From contig JBFILW010000100.1 of assembly GCA_041612005.1 (NCBI GenBank), positions 1 to 9,509 on the forward strand: a DNA stretch of 9,509 nucleotides, in the 5' to 3' direction. Under the pieces are notes generated by a model. It was not told where the DNA came from and made no database searches. It saw nothing but the letters and a program-made list of their open reading frames with translations. Positions within the stretch are counted from its first letter, which is position 1, and every line of letters starts with the position of its first letter. This DNA comes from JBFILW01 sp041612005 (lineage in GTDB: Bacteria; Gemmatimonadota; Gemmatimonadetes; Palauibacterales; Palauibacteraceae). Positions 1-6,932 of this stretch are shown piece by piece. A program made the translations under genes and the position numbers.

Positions 1-1
1 C

Positions 2-445
2 CTGTGCAGCGAGAGCAAGGCCGCGGCGGTGCGCGCCGTGGGGCCGACGGCGGTGCTGCCCCGCGACCCCTCCGATCTCCGCGCCGCGCTGCGCGCCGCC
101 GTCGGCCGCGATACGGTCACCGTGCTCGCCGACGTGGTGGGCGGCGCGTCCTGGCCCGCGCACATCGACGCCCTGGCCCGGGGCGGACGCTACACCGTGT
201 CCGGCGCCATCGCGGGCCCCATGGTCAGCCTGGATCTGCGCACCCTGTACCTGCGCGATCTCACCTTCACCGGCGCCACCGTGGTGCCGCCGGGCACCTT
301 CGCGGATCTGGTGGGCTACATCGAGCGCGGCGAGGTGCGCCCGCTGCTGGCCGGCACCTGGCCGCTGGCGAAGCTGCGCGACGCGCAGCGGGCCTTCATC
401 GACAAGCGCCACGTGGGCAACTTCGTGGTGGAGATGAGCGGGTGA
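2..445 (+). CDS. Zinc-type/quinone-type medium-chain dehydrogenase, C-terminal part (5' end outside window)
   Basis: The frame is open from base 2 and ends at a TGA (443-445), leaving about 147 C-terminal residues of a protein whose start lies upstream. The visible part is the second half of the nucleotide-binding domain and the C-terminal fold of the medium-chain dehydrogenase/reductase superfamily. A segment with VRAVGPTAVLPRD is followed by VTVLADVVGG, then the glycine-rich GGRYTVSGAIAG strand, and a LRDLTFTGATVVPPGTF stretch. The end has the family's typical layout, with residues W-P-L-A then D-A-Q-R-A-F and G-N-F-V-V. Members oxidise alcohols or reduce enones/quinones with NAD(P)H in the cytoplasm. 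The catalytic domain is not in the window, so substrate and zinc dependence cannot be judged. The stop overlaps the next gene's GTG start, which suggests one operon with the enolase-superfamily gene. Confidence 0.8.
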   Translation: MCSESKAAAVRAVGPTAVLPRDPSDLRAALRAAVGRDTVTVLADVVGGASWPAHIDALARGGRYTVSGAIAGPMVSLDLRTLYLRDLTFTGATVVPPGTFADLVGYIERGEVRPLLAGTWPLAKLRDAQRAFIDKRHVGNFVVEMSG

Positions 446-1560
446 GGATCGCCCGCGTCACCGTGTGGGCGCGTGCGCTGGCTCTGGCGAAGCCCTACCG
501 CCTCTCCGGCGGGCGCCTCCTGTTCGAGTCCCTGGACAGCACCTTCGTGCGGGTGGATACCCACGAGGGCGTCTCCGGCTGGGGCGAGGCCTGCCCCTGG
601 GGCGCGAGCTACCTGCCAGCCCACGGCCCGGGCGTGCGCGCTGCCCTGGAGACGCTGGCGCCGGCGCTCCTGGGTCGCGATCCCTGCGCCCTGGACGCGA
701 TCAACCGCGCCATGGACACGGCACTGCCCGGTCACCCGTATGCCAAGTCCGCCCTGGACATGGCGTGCTGGGACATCCTGGGCCGGGCCACCGGCATGCC
801 CCTGTGGCGGCTGCTGGGCGGGGACGCCGCGCAGCCCGTGGCGCTCAGCTCCTCCATCCCCACCGGCACGCCGCAGGAGATGCTGGCCGCCATCGCCGAG
901 GCCCGCACGCGGGGCTACCGCACCCATTCGGCCAAGGTCGGCGGCAGCGACCCGGGCGTGGACGTGGCGCGCATCGAGGCCATCGAGTCGGGCGTCGCGC
1001 CGGGCGACACCGTCACCTACGACGTGAACCGCGCCTGGACCCCCGGCGTGGCGGTGCAGGTGATGAACGCCGTGTCCGCACAGGGTTGGTTCGAGCAGCC
1101 CTGCGAGACCCTCGAGCAGTGCGCCCACGTGGCGGCGCGCACGACCCAGCCCGTCGTCCTGGACGAGTGCCTGCACACCTTCGACGATCACCTGCGGGCG
1201 TGGCGCGCACGCGCCTGCGAGGGGGTGAAGGTGAAGCCGAACCGTCTGGGCGGGCTGACCCGGGCGCGGCAGGTGCGCGACTTCGGGATCGCCGTGGGCT
1301 GGCGCATGCACGTGGAGGACGTGGGCGGCACGGTGCTGGCGGACACCGCGGCCCTCCACCTGGCGGCCACCACGCCGGCGGAGCACCGTCTGGCCAGCTG
1401 GCTGTGCCACCCGCATCTCGCCGAGGACGTGTTCCCCGGCCAGGGCGCCCGCAACGTGGACGGTTGCGCGGCGCCGCCGTCGTTGCCGGGGCTCGGGGTG
1501 ACGCCTGACGGCGACCGGCTCGGCGAGCCCGTCGCCGTGCACGAGGCGCGCGCGCGTTGA
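442..1560 (+). CDS. Mandelate racemase/muconate lactonizing enzyme family protein (enolase superfamily)
   Basis: A 372-residue protein of normal length for the family. I chose the GTG at 442 because it overlaps the upstream stop (GTGA) and starts the conserved N-terminal strand (RIARVTVW); the same frame extends further upstream but only as an overlap with the dehydrogenase gene. The N-terminal capping domain carries VSGWGEACPWG near residue 44. Barrel residues are visible: AKVGG with Lys165, metal-ligand candidates Asp194 (TYDVN), Glu218 (WFEQP) and Asp241 (VLDE), and Lys265 in VKVKPNRLGG. Lys165 and Lys265 on opposite sides of the site fit acid/base chemistry at an alpha carbon, as in proline-betaine/hydroxyproline-betaine epimerases and cis-3-hydroxyproline dehydratases. 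That specific reaction is inference; the superfamily call is firm. In the usual K-x-K motif the first Lys is Ser163 here. A decayed paralogue follows immediately. Confidence 0.88.
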   Translation: MRIARVTVWARALALAKPYRLSGGRLLFESLDSTFVRVDTHEGVSGWGEACPWGASYLPAHGPGVRAALETLAPALLGRDPCALDAINRAMDTALPGHPYAKSALDMACWDILGRATGMPLWRLLGGDAAQPVALSSSIPTGTPQEMLAAIAEARTRGYRTHSAKVGGSDPGVDVARIEAIESGVAPGDTVTYDVNRAWTPGVAVQVMNAVSAQGWFEQPCETLEQCAHVAARTTQPVVLDECLHTFDDHLRAWRARACEGVKVKPNRLGGLTRARQVRDFGIAVGWRMHVEDVGGTVLADTAALHLAATTPAEHRLASWLCHPHLAEDVFPGQGARNVDGCAAPPSLPGLGVTPDGDRLGEPVAVHEARAR

Positions 1561-1896
1561 AGATCTCGGCAATCCGCGTCTACACGGTGCCGCTCACCAG
1601 CACCGTCACCTAACACATGACCGACGGCAAGACCTGCGACACGGTGGACACCGTGCTCGTCGAGCTGCGCACCGACACGGGCGTGAGCGGCTACGGCGAG
1701 GTGTGCCCCATCCCCCACTACCTGCCCGCCGAAGCTGCTGCTCAACGCTTGCGATCTGTCCGGCTACGTGACGCCCCACGTGGTGCCGGACGGGCCGCGG
1801 CGTGAGAACGCCACCCTGCGGCCATCGGAGCGGCCCGGCCTCGGCGTGACGCCGGCGCCCGAGGTGCTCGGCGAACCGGTCGCAATACTTGACTGA
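1557..1896 (+). pseudogene. Decayed second enolase-superfamily (MR/MLE) gene with nonsense mutation and internal deletion
   Basis: A TTG at 1557, overlapping the upstream stop, opens a frame reading LKISAIRVYTVPLTSTVT, which resembles the N-terminus of MR/MLE proteins. A TAA at 1611-1613 interrupts it, then the same frame continues with HMTDGKTCDTVDTVLVELRT and GVSGYGEVCPIPHYLPA. At about 1731-1735 the homology jumps, in another frame, to a C-terminal tail (LLNACDLSGYVTPHVVPDG, then RPGLGVTP and LGEPVAILD) ending at TGA 1894-1896. Some 250 central residues, including every metal ligand and both catalytic lysines, are missing, so the product cannot be active. The TAA probably replaces a tyrosine codon (TAC/TAT), since T-Y-H-M fits the family. 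The bases between the two halves simply abut; I see no insertion sequence there. The C-terminal tail parallels the end of the intact neighbour (GLGVTP, LGEPVAV), which supports descent from a tandem paralogue. Confidence 0.85.
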
Positions 1897-1897
1897 A

Positions 1898-1906
1898 ATT
1901 CGCAGC
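1898..1906 (+). repeat. Left copy of 9-bp direct repeat ATTCGCAGC
   Basis: Identical to 8658-8666 in the same orientation. It lies two bases after the pseudogene stop, where the GC-rich flank gives way to the central block. The similarity continues imperfectly beyond the nine bases (GCCGCCC here, CGCCC at the other copy). It could be a target-site duplication, an attachment-like core or a microhomology join. Confidence 0.5.
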
Positions 1907-2068
1907 GCCGCCCATTCCTCGTGGCCGTGCTCGGCATCCGCCAGTTCGAACGCCCGGATGTCGATGGCCTCGACTCCGCAGCCGCGTTGCGACCCCCGCG
2001 CACGCCCGGGTTCAGGTCACAGCTCGTACACGCAGGTTCCGCGCGCGTCGCCACCTGGAAGGCGCGCC

Positions 2069-2086
2069 GCGAGCGCCCCGGCTCGC
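2069..2086 (-). terminator. Weak hairpin downstream of the cupredoxin gene
   Basis: A perfect 6-bp inverted repeat (GCGAGC / GCTCGC) with a 6-base loop lies about 29 bases past the TAA that ends the soxC-cytochrome-cupredoxin unit. There is no run of U after it on the minus strand, so it is not a classical intrinsic terminator. It could be a pause or 3'-end stabilising hairpin, or chance in GC-rich DNA. Confidence 0.25.
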
Positions 2087-2114
2087 TCAAGATGCCTGCG
2101 TGTTCGACATCCGG

Positions 2115-2828
2115 TTAGCGGGGCGGCATCTCGATGACGACGGTCGTCACCGCGTCGTCCGTCACCGTCACGTCCCTCCTGACCTTGCCGAGGGCTTCCT
2201 GCCAGATCTCCAACGTGTACTCACCCGCAGGAACGTCGGTCAGGACAAACCGTCCGGCATCGTCGGTGACCGAAAAGAACGGATGACCGGTCACCACCAC
2301 CCATGACCGCATCCAGGGGTGCAAGTCGCATCCGATCTGGACGATCTCGGGCTTCGCGAAGGTAATCGGTACGGTGCGACCACGCGGCTGAGTCCGGTTG
2401 AACGCGCTATTGTGCTTGATGTCCTTGCTTCGTATGTTGTGTAGCAGGCGGTCGCTGTTCAAGAACTCGACCGTGCCGCCGACCGGCACCAGGACGATTC
2501 GCGGGATGAAGACACACTTCTCCTGGTCGATCTGGGGCGACACTCCGAGATTCTCATGCCCGGCATCCGGCGGCGGGGTCTGCAAGCTGACCACCGCATT
2601 TCGTATTCCACCTTCGGGCGACACCAACAGGTCCTCCGCAGGTGCCGAGTCTCCGCATACATATTGATTCGACGTCACGGCGACCGTTGTCGGTCCATCG
2701 ACTATCCCCGTGTAACGAACCTGCCCCTGGATCGTCGCGGCTTCGACAGCCGTCGCGACAAGCGATGCGAGTGCAGACCAGAGAGTGAGCACGTGTGAGA
2801 TCCTGAGCTTCCTCGAGAGCATGTACAC
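2115..2828 (-). CDS. Secreted cupredoxin-domain protein with amicyanin-like copper loop and C-terminal carboxypeptidase-regulatory-like domain
   Basis: A 237-residue exported protein. The GTG at 2828 is chosen because GGGGAG lies 8 bases upstream; the ATG two codons later would be 14 bases away. Residues 1-30 form a Sec signal peptide (basic SRKLR, hydrophobic VLTLWSALASLVATAV, cleavage near VEA-A). The cupredoxin part has a candidate type 1 copper set: His130 (LLHN), Cys167, His170 and Met173 in GCDLHPWM. The C-x2-H-x2-M spacing matches the amicyanin loop. Cys58 and Cys105 could form a disulfide. Residues from about 182 (FFSVTDDAGRFVLTDVPAG) look like a small beta-sandwich of the carboxypeptidase-regulatory type, often seen in proteins annotated as methylamine-utilisation-like. 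A likely role is periplasmic electron transfer beside the SoxC/cytochrome pair, or copper handling; the electron-acceptor role is inference. It is third in the minus-strand unit, 70 bases after the cytochrome gene. Confidence 0.8.
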   Translation of the reverse strand: MYMLSRKLRISHVLTLWSALASLVATAVEAATIQGQVRYTGIVDGPTTVAVTSNQYVCGDSAPAEDLLVSPEGGIRNAVVSLQTPPPDAGHENLGVSPQIDQEKCVFIPRIVLVPVGGTVEFLNSDRLLHNIRSKDIKHNSAFNRTQPRGRTVPITFAKPEIVQIGCDLHPWMRSWVVVTGHPFFSVTDDAGRFVLTDVPAGEYTLEIWQEALGKVRRDVTVTDDAVTTVVIEMPPR

Positions 2829-2898
2829 CGCGTTCGCTCCCCGTCGTCTGCGTTACGCTGTCAGCGGGATCGTGGCCGACTGCCCATGCCGACATTTT

Positions 2899-3486
2899 CT
2901 ACGCGTCCGGTCGTGGGTCCGGCACGTACCCGTCCCGGTTCGGCATCTCTATCTTCAACAGACGTTCTGCATCGAGAACTTCATCTTCCGCGATGATGTC
3001 GTTCATGTGGAGCAGATAGGCAGTGACGGCATAGACCTGGTTGGAGTCGAAAGTGCCGGGCTCGTCGAGCGGCTTCGTGCGCCTGATGTAGCTCCACAAG
3101 GTCGTGGCGTATTGCCAGAAGCTGCCGACGGTCGGCACCGGCTTGGCGGTAGCGAGCGTTCCGCGACCGCCGACCAGAACGTAGTACTTCGGATCCTTGC
3201 CGTCATCACCGTGGCAGGAGGCGCATCGCTCGAGAAAGATCGTCTTGCCATCGGCAACGTTGCCGCTTCCGGCCGGCAGGCCTTCGCCATCCGGTGGAAT
3301 AGTCAGATCCCAGGCCGCGATCTCCGCCTGGGTCGGAGCGCGCCCGACACCATAGGTGGGAAGCTCTCCCGCGGCGAACACTTCGAGGGCAATCGACATG
3401 ATGCCGAGCAGCGCGAGTCCGCTACTTGCTCGATTGGGAGGTGCTGCGCGACGCTGCCGGCAGAGAACCGTTGTCATCGAGAGCAT
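2899..3486 (-). CDS. soxD: Single-haem c-type cytochrome, SoxD-like N-terminal haem domain (sulfite/sulfane dehydrogenase subunit)
   Basis: A 195-residue periplasmic cytochrome. The ATG at 3486 is chosen because GAGGG stands just upstream and the product then begins with a signal-peptide-like region: basic CRQRRAAPPNR, then GLALLGIMSIALEVFA before AGE. The frame also opens with an ATG at 3540 directly against the soxC stop, but that adds a serine-rich leader unlike a signal peptide. One haem c site, CASCH, lies at residues 88-92, and Met161 in YLLHMND is the probable distal ligand. The sequence around it (YGVGRAPTQAEIAAWD, VGGRGTL, GSFWQYATTLWSYIRR) resembles the N-terminal haem domain of SoxD. 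Classical SoxD proteins carry two haem domains and are about twice as long, so this is a short single-haem form and the symbol is tentative. Its position 54 bases after soxC supports an electron-accepting subunit role. Confidence 0.85.
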   Translation of the reverse strand: MLSMTTVLCRQRRAAPPNRASSGLALLGIMSIALEVFAAGELPTYGVGRAPTQAEIAAWDLTIPPDGEGLPAGSGNVADGKTIFLERCASCHGDDGKDPKYYVLVGGRGTLATAKPVPTVGSFWQYATTLWSYIRRTKPLDEPGTFDSNQVYAVTAYLLHMNDIIAEDEVLDAERLLKIEMPNRDGYVPDPRPDA

Positions 3487-3540
3487 TCGCACACCCTCTT
3501 TCGTGGGCTCTGGAGAGCTCGAACTGCTCGTGGGATGCAT

Positions 3541-4788
3541 CTAGGCGTGGACATTGTGAACGACTCCGTCCTTCGCCACCTTCCAGCTCTGGATCGAGTT
3601 GTTGAACCAGCGGGCAGCCGGCCCGCGGACCGCGAGCAGATCGACGCGACGTGGCTGGACGTAGCCAGTCTCGTCCGTGCAGCGAGATTGCAGCACCGTC
3701 TCGCGGCCGCCCCACTGCCATTCATGTCGGAAGCGGGTGTGCGCGTAGGGCAGCACGGGCTCCTGGAGCACGGCGTCCGCCCACGATTCGCCGCCATCTG
3801 TCGATACCTCGACGCGACGGACGACGCCGCGCCCGGACCAGGCCAGGCCCCGGATCTCGACGTAACCTGGCCCCGCCAGGCGTTGCCCGGCGGATGGTGA
3901 GGTGATCACGGACTTCGCCTCCATGACGGAGCTGTGCTGCCAGGCTTTCCCGTCGGGACCAATCGCCGGCTGGCCGGTGCCGTCCATGCGTGTCTGGTAC
4001 GGCCGATCAACGACCTTAATTCGACGCAGCCACTTGACGTTGATGTTCCCGGTCCAGCCGGGAACGATGAGTCGCAGCGGATACCCGTTTTCCGGTCTCG
4101 GCGCCTCTCCATTCTGCCCGTAAGCGACCAGCACGTCGTCCATTGCCTTCTCCATCGGGATGCTGCGCTCGTTGCCGCTGGCGTCAGCGCCTTCGGCAAC
4201 GAGCCACGTGGCGGCGCTTTGCACCCCGACCTCCCGCAGCAGAACCGACAAGGGCACACCTGTCCACTCGCTGCAACTGGTCCATCCGTGAGAAACCTGG
4301 ACGTTCTTCGAGACGGGCTTGTGGAACTCCATGAACGTATTGCCCTGGCACTCGAGAAAATGGATGCGGGACACCGACGGGAGTCGTCGAATCTCGTCCA
4401 TGTCGAGAACGACCGGCCGATCGACCAGGCCGTGGATCAGGAGCCGATGCTTCGCGGGGTCGATGTCCGGCACACCTCCCCGATGAACCTCGTAGTGCAG
4501 AGCCGACGGTGTGATGATGCCGTGCAGATCCTGAAGCGGCGTCCAGCCGCCCACCGCCACCTCGTCGGTCTTGCCCTTGTGAATTCGTACTGCCTTTTCG
4601 AACGGCGACCGTTCGCCGTACGGCCGAACCGGGTTGCCCAGGATCTTCGAAGGATCGACAGGCGCGGTTTGAGCGCGCGCGGAAGAGAGCTGTCCGGCTG
4701 CGAGCGCGGCACCGAGCATGGTGCCCTGCTTCAGGAATCGTCGGCGATCGGCCGAGGTGTCGTTCGAGGAATCGTCGGAAGAGCTCAT
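3541..4788 (-). CDS. soxC: SoxC-like molybdopterin sulfite/sulfane dehydrogenase, Tat-exported
   Basis: A 415-residue sulfite-oxidase-fold enzyme. The ATG at 4788 is preceded by GAGG at good spacing (AGCGAGGACATC); the same frame runs to 4944 but the extra 52 residues are not family-like. Residues 14-40 are a twin-arginine signal (DRRRFLK, then a GAALAAGQLSSARA hydrophobic part), as expected for an enzyme exported with its cofactor. Cys147 in FLECQGNTF is the expected molybdenum-ligand cysteine. HGLVDRPVVLDMDEI, SHGWTSCSEWTGVPL and VPGWTGNINVKWLRRIKV are typical SoxC blocks. The Mo-co dimerisation domain follows from about residue 290 (VMEAKSVITSPSAG, VEVSTDGGESWADA). SoxC with SoxD oxidises sulfane sulfur in the Sox thiosulfate pathway; close relatives are annotated as sulfite dehydrogenases. 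No soxXYZAB is present here, so the substrate could be free sulfite. It heads a unit with a cytochrome and a cupredoxin. Confidence 0.9.
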   Translation of the reverse strand: MSSSDDSSNDTSADRRRFLKQGTMLGAALAAGQLSSARAQTAPVDPSKILGNPVRPYGERSPFEKAVRIHKGKTDEVAVGGWTPLQDLHGIITPSALHYEVHRGGVPDIDPAKHRLLIHGLVDRPVVLDMDEIRRLPSVSRIHFLECQGNTFMEFHKPVSKNVQVSHGWTSCSEWTGVPLSVLLREVGVQSAATWLVAEGADASGNERSIPMEKAMDDVLVAYGQNGEAPRPENGYPLRLIVPGWTGNINVKWLRRIKVVDRPYQTRMDGTGQPAIGPDGKAWQHSSVMEAKSVITSPSAGQRLAGPGYVEIRGLAWSGRGVVRRVEVSTDGGESWADAVLQEPVLPYAHTRFRHEWQWGGRETVLQSRCTDETGYVQPRRVDLLAVRGPAARWFNNSIQSWKVAKDGVVHNVHA

Positions 4789-4801
4789 GATGTCCTCGCT
4801 G

Positions 4802-4818
4802 CCGCACCTTGGGTGCGG
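4802..4818 (-). promoter_or_regulatory. Perfect inverted repeat/hairpin in the soxC leader
   Basis: CCGCACC and GGTGCGG are exact inverted repeats separated by three bases (TTG on plus, CAA in the soxC transcript). The hairpin ends 13 bases before the soxC ATG and directly abuts the ribosome-binding region. It could be an RNA hairpin controlling translation or stability, or a dyad operator just after the transcription start. It was identified by sequence symmetry only. Confidence 0.4.
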
Positions 4819-4828
4819 TGTTGTCGAC

Positions 4829-4837
4829 AGCGTAGCA
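4829..4837 (-). promoter_or_regulatory. Candidate extended -10 promoter element for the soxC operon
   Basis: On the minus strand this reads TGCTACGCT, fitting the extended -10 form TGnTAnnnT of sigma-70 promoters. It is about 40 bases before the soxC start, so transcription would begin just ahead of the leader hairpin. No good -35 hexamer is visible, which is tolerable for extended -10 promoters. The same nine bases occur on the plus strand before the kinase gene. Confidence 0.3.
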
Positions 4838-5079
4838 ACTGAGCCCGACTGAGCGAGAAGCAGAACCGAAGCGTCACTCGTCGCCTGGTTCGAGCCTATC
4901 GCCGAGCACTCAACGGGCCGCCATGCCTGCGCGCCGTGCGTCAAATGCCGTTTCGTTCAATCCACAGTCGCAGACGACCGCCATCGCCCGATCGAAATGC
5001 AGTCAGGTCTAGTGAAAGCGGAACGTCTGGCACGAGAAAGTATTTCGGCACGACCAGCGGGAGTCAAATTCGGCATACA
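4838..5079. other. Divergent intergenic control region between soxC and the kinase
   Basis: The whole gap between the two divergent starts is about 428 bases (4789-5216). Outside the hairpin and the two -10 candidates I see no gene. The 94-residue frame at 4936-5220 overlaps the kinase GTG but has no family-like features or signal. Composition is visibly less GC-rich than the genes. The size leaves room for regulator sites for both operons. Confidence 0.5.
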
Positions 5080-5088
5080 TGCTACGCT
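5080..5088 (+). promoter_or_regulatory. Candidate extended -10 promoter element for the kinase operon
   Basis: TGCTACGCT fits TGnTAnnnT and is identical to the element upstream of soxC on the other strand. It would give a leader of about 120 bases before the GTG at 5217. No convincing -35 box lies 16-18 bases upstream. Confidence 0.25.
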
Positions 5089-5216
5089 TATCAACGAGTT
5101 CGGGGCAGTGAAGTTGCAGTGCAGCATGCACGACGATTGGCCTGTCGCGGTCCCATCGGGAACACTCCACCACAGTCGCCGCTCGCGGGCCTAGCCGTTG
5201 AGAAGGGCGCGAAGGT

Positions 5217-6932
5217 GTGAAACCCAGCAGCCGCAGGCCCGCTCTGAGCGGCATTTCGGTGCCGCACGTCGGTCTGCGCCTCGGCCTCCTCCTGTTGCGC
5301 ACGCCCCTCGGCCGACTCGCGCGGTGGGTGGCGGGCATCCGCGCCTCCCTTCACACGAAGTTCCTGTTCGCGTTTCTCGCCGTTGCGCTCCTCTTCGTCG
5401 TCACGGCGGCCGTCGGCCTGCAAACCGTCCGCGGCGTCGCTCAACAGAGTCGACTGCTCGATGCGCTGCACGGACGCGTCGACCTGTCGCGCCAGATCGA
5501 GCAGGCACTCGCCATGCAGATGAACTTCACGGCGATGGCGCTCAATCTCAGGAACGAGAACGCGATCAAAAAAATCCTGCATGAGAACAACCGCTTCAAC
5601 AACAAGCTCGCGCAGATCGAGAAGGACGCGCCGCCTCGGGAGCGTGAGCTCATCACGCGGATTCATGCTGCCCAGGACGACTTGCTGGTTGCGGTCGCCG
5701 ACATCGCCAATCTGCTCCGCGATGGCAGAGGCGAAGCTGCGATGCAGCTCCATCTGAAAACCGGTCAGCCACTTTACGACCAGATCGAGATGCTGGTGCA
5801 GCAGATCGTTCAGATAGAGAGGGATCAGATGGCCAGGCTGCGCAACAGCGTTGGCGAAGCTCATCGGCGCGCAATGCTTCTGATCGGTGTGTTTGCGGGC
5901 GCGGCCGTGCTGCTCGCGCTTGCGCTGGGTTTCGTCATCTCATGGTCAGTGATCCTGCCGATGCGGGAGGCTGACGTCTTTCTCTCCAGAGTCGCGAAAG
6001 GCAAGTTCGATGCGAGCGTGAGAATCCAGAATCGTGATGAGTTCGGTGCGCTGGCGGCTGCGATGAACCGGATGAGCCAGGATCTGAATCGGCTCTACCA
6101 GGAGCAGGAAAGCGCGGCGCTAAAGCTGCGATCGCTGAACAGGGAGCTGGAGCTGGCCAACAAGGCAAAGTCGGAGTTCCTGGCCACTATGAGCCATGAG
6201 CTTCGGACCCCTCTCAACGCCGTGATCGGGTTCTCCGAGGTGCTGAAGGAGCGGATGTTTGGAGATCTCAACGACAAGCAGGCCGAGTACGTGCAGGACA
6301 TCCACGCTTCGGGGCATCACTTGCTGTCTCTCATCAACGATATCCTGGATCTGTCGAAGATCGAGGCGGGACGGATGGAGCTCGAGCTGTCCCGGTTCGA
6401 TATTGGTGCGGCAATCGACGCCGCGTTCACCCTGGTGAAGGAGCGGGCAGCACGTCGGGAAGTCACGCTGGAGCAGGTCGTCGAGCCGGCGATCGGAGCG
6501 ATGATCGGTGACGAAAGGAAATTCAAGCAGATCCTGCTGAACCTGCTGACCAACGCCATCAAGTTCACGCCAGAGGGGGGGGTGGTGCGGCTCTCGGCGC
6601 TGTCGAACGAGGGGCGGATCGTCGTGTCCGTGAGCGACACCGGTATCGGCATCGCCGAAGAGGATCTGGAGCGAATCTTCGACGAGTTCCAGCAGGCCCG
6701 CGGCGGACACGCGCGTGATGTGGAAGGCACGGGTCTCGGGCTCTCGCTGACGCGGCGCTTCGTCGAAATGCACGGCGGTGGAATCGAAGTCTCGAGCGAG
6801 CTCGGAGAAGGCTCGGTATTCACGTTCTCGCTGCCGCGGGAGCCAGACGAAGGCCGGGCCGCGGTCGTGAACGATTTGCCAGGAGAGACCGGCTGCAAGC
6901 GGTCGGGGGAGGCGGGATGGCCGGCGCGCTGA
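5217..6932 (+). CDS. Membrane-bound sensor histidine kinase (periplasmic sensor, HAMP, HisKA, HATPase)
   Basis: A 571-residue kinase starting at GTG 5217 with AGAAGGG about 8 bases upstream. The first membrane helix spans about 48-66 (FLFAFLAVALLFVVTAAVG). A helical periplasmic sensor of about 150 residues (70-218) has the polar, heptad-like look of a four-helix bundle. The second helix spans about 219-246 (MLLIGVFAGAAVLLALALGF). A HAMP domain and coiled coil follow (about 247-318). The HisKA domain has the phospho-acceptor His327 in FLATMSHELRTPLNAVIGFS. The ATPase domain shows the N box with Asn442 and Asn446 (LLNLLTNAIKFTPEGG), G1 at DTGIGI (474) and G2 at GTGLGLSL (504). All catalytic motifs are present, so it should autophosphorylate on His327. 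It has no receiver of its own; the two downstream genes supply receivers. The ligand is unknown. The gene overlaps the next by 16 bases. Confidence 0.93.
   Translation: MKPSSRRPALSGISVPHVGLRLGLLLLRTPLGRLARWVAGIRASLHTKFLFAFLAVALLFVVTAAVGLQTVRGVAQQSRLLDALHGRVDLSRQIEQALAMQMNFTAMALNLRNENAIKKILHENNRFNNKLAQIEKDAPPRERELITRIHAAQDDLLVAVADIANLLRDGRGEAAMQLHLKTGQPLYDQIEMLVQQIVQIERDQMARLRNSVGEAHRRAMLLIGVFAGAAVLLALALGFVISWSVILPMREADVFLSRVAKGKFDASVRIQNRDEFGALAAAMNRMSQDLNRLYQEQESAALKLRSLNRELELANKAKSEFLATMSHELRTPLNAVIGFSEVLKERMFGDLNDKQAEYVQDIHASGHHLLSLINDILDLSKIEAGRMELELSRFDIGAAIDAAFTLVKERAARREVTLEQVVEPAIGAMIGDERKFKQILLNLLTNAIKFTPEGGVVRLSALSNEGRIVVSVSDTGIGIAEEDLERIFDEFQQARGGHARDVEGTGLGLSLTRRFVEMHGGGIEVSSELGEGSVFTFSLPREPDEGRAAVVNDLPGETGCKRSGEAGWPAR

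Larger units (their letters stand above)
1897..2114. other. Intergenic stretch without a supported gene
   Basis: About 218 bases separate the pseudogene from the cupredoxin stop. Short open frames exist on both strands (for example 1921-2118 plus), but none has a ribosome binding site, a recognisable motif or a family-like sequence. A minus-strand reading across 1900-1990 looks protein-like (E-A-I-D-I-R-A-F-E-L) but is bounded upstream by a stop and runs into the pseudogene. It may be decayed coding DNA. The stretch contains one direct-repeat copy (1898-1906) and a hairpin (2069-2086). Confidence 0.5.

Noticed and set aside
316..1572. 418-residue open frame on the minus strand opposite the MR/MLE gene
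   Set aside because: It is an antisense shadow caused by high GC; the plus-strand frame has clear family motifs and catalytic residues, the minus one has none.
3487..3540. Upstream ATG at 3540 as the cytochrome start, directly abutting the soxC stop
   Set aside because: It adds 18 residues rich in serine and proline ahead of a good signal peptide, whereas the ATG at 3486 has its own GAGGG site.
5028..5046. TGGCACG resembling the -24 box of a sigma-54 promoter before the kinase
   Set aside because: At the required spacing the -12 GC is absent (the bases are TA), so the site does not meet the sigma-54 pattern.
4936..5220. 94-residue plus-strand frame whose TGA overlaps the kinase GTG
   Set aside because: The overlap looks like coupling, but the sequence is arginine/serine-rich, lacks a domain or signal, has no clear ribosome binding site and lies in the less GC-rich control region.
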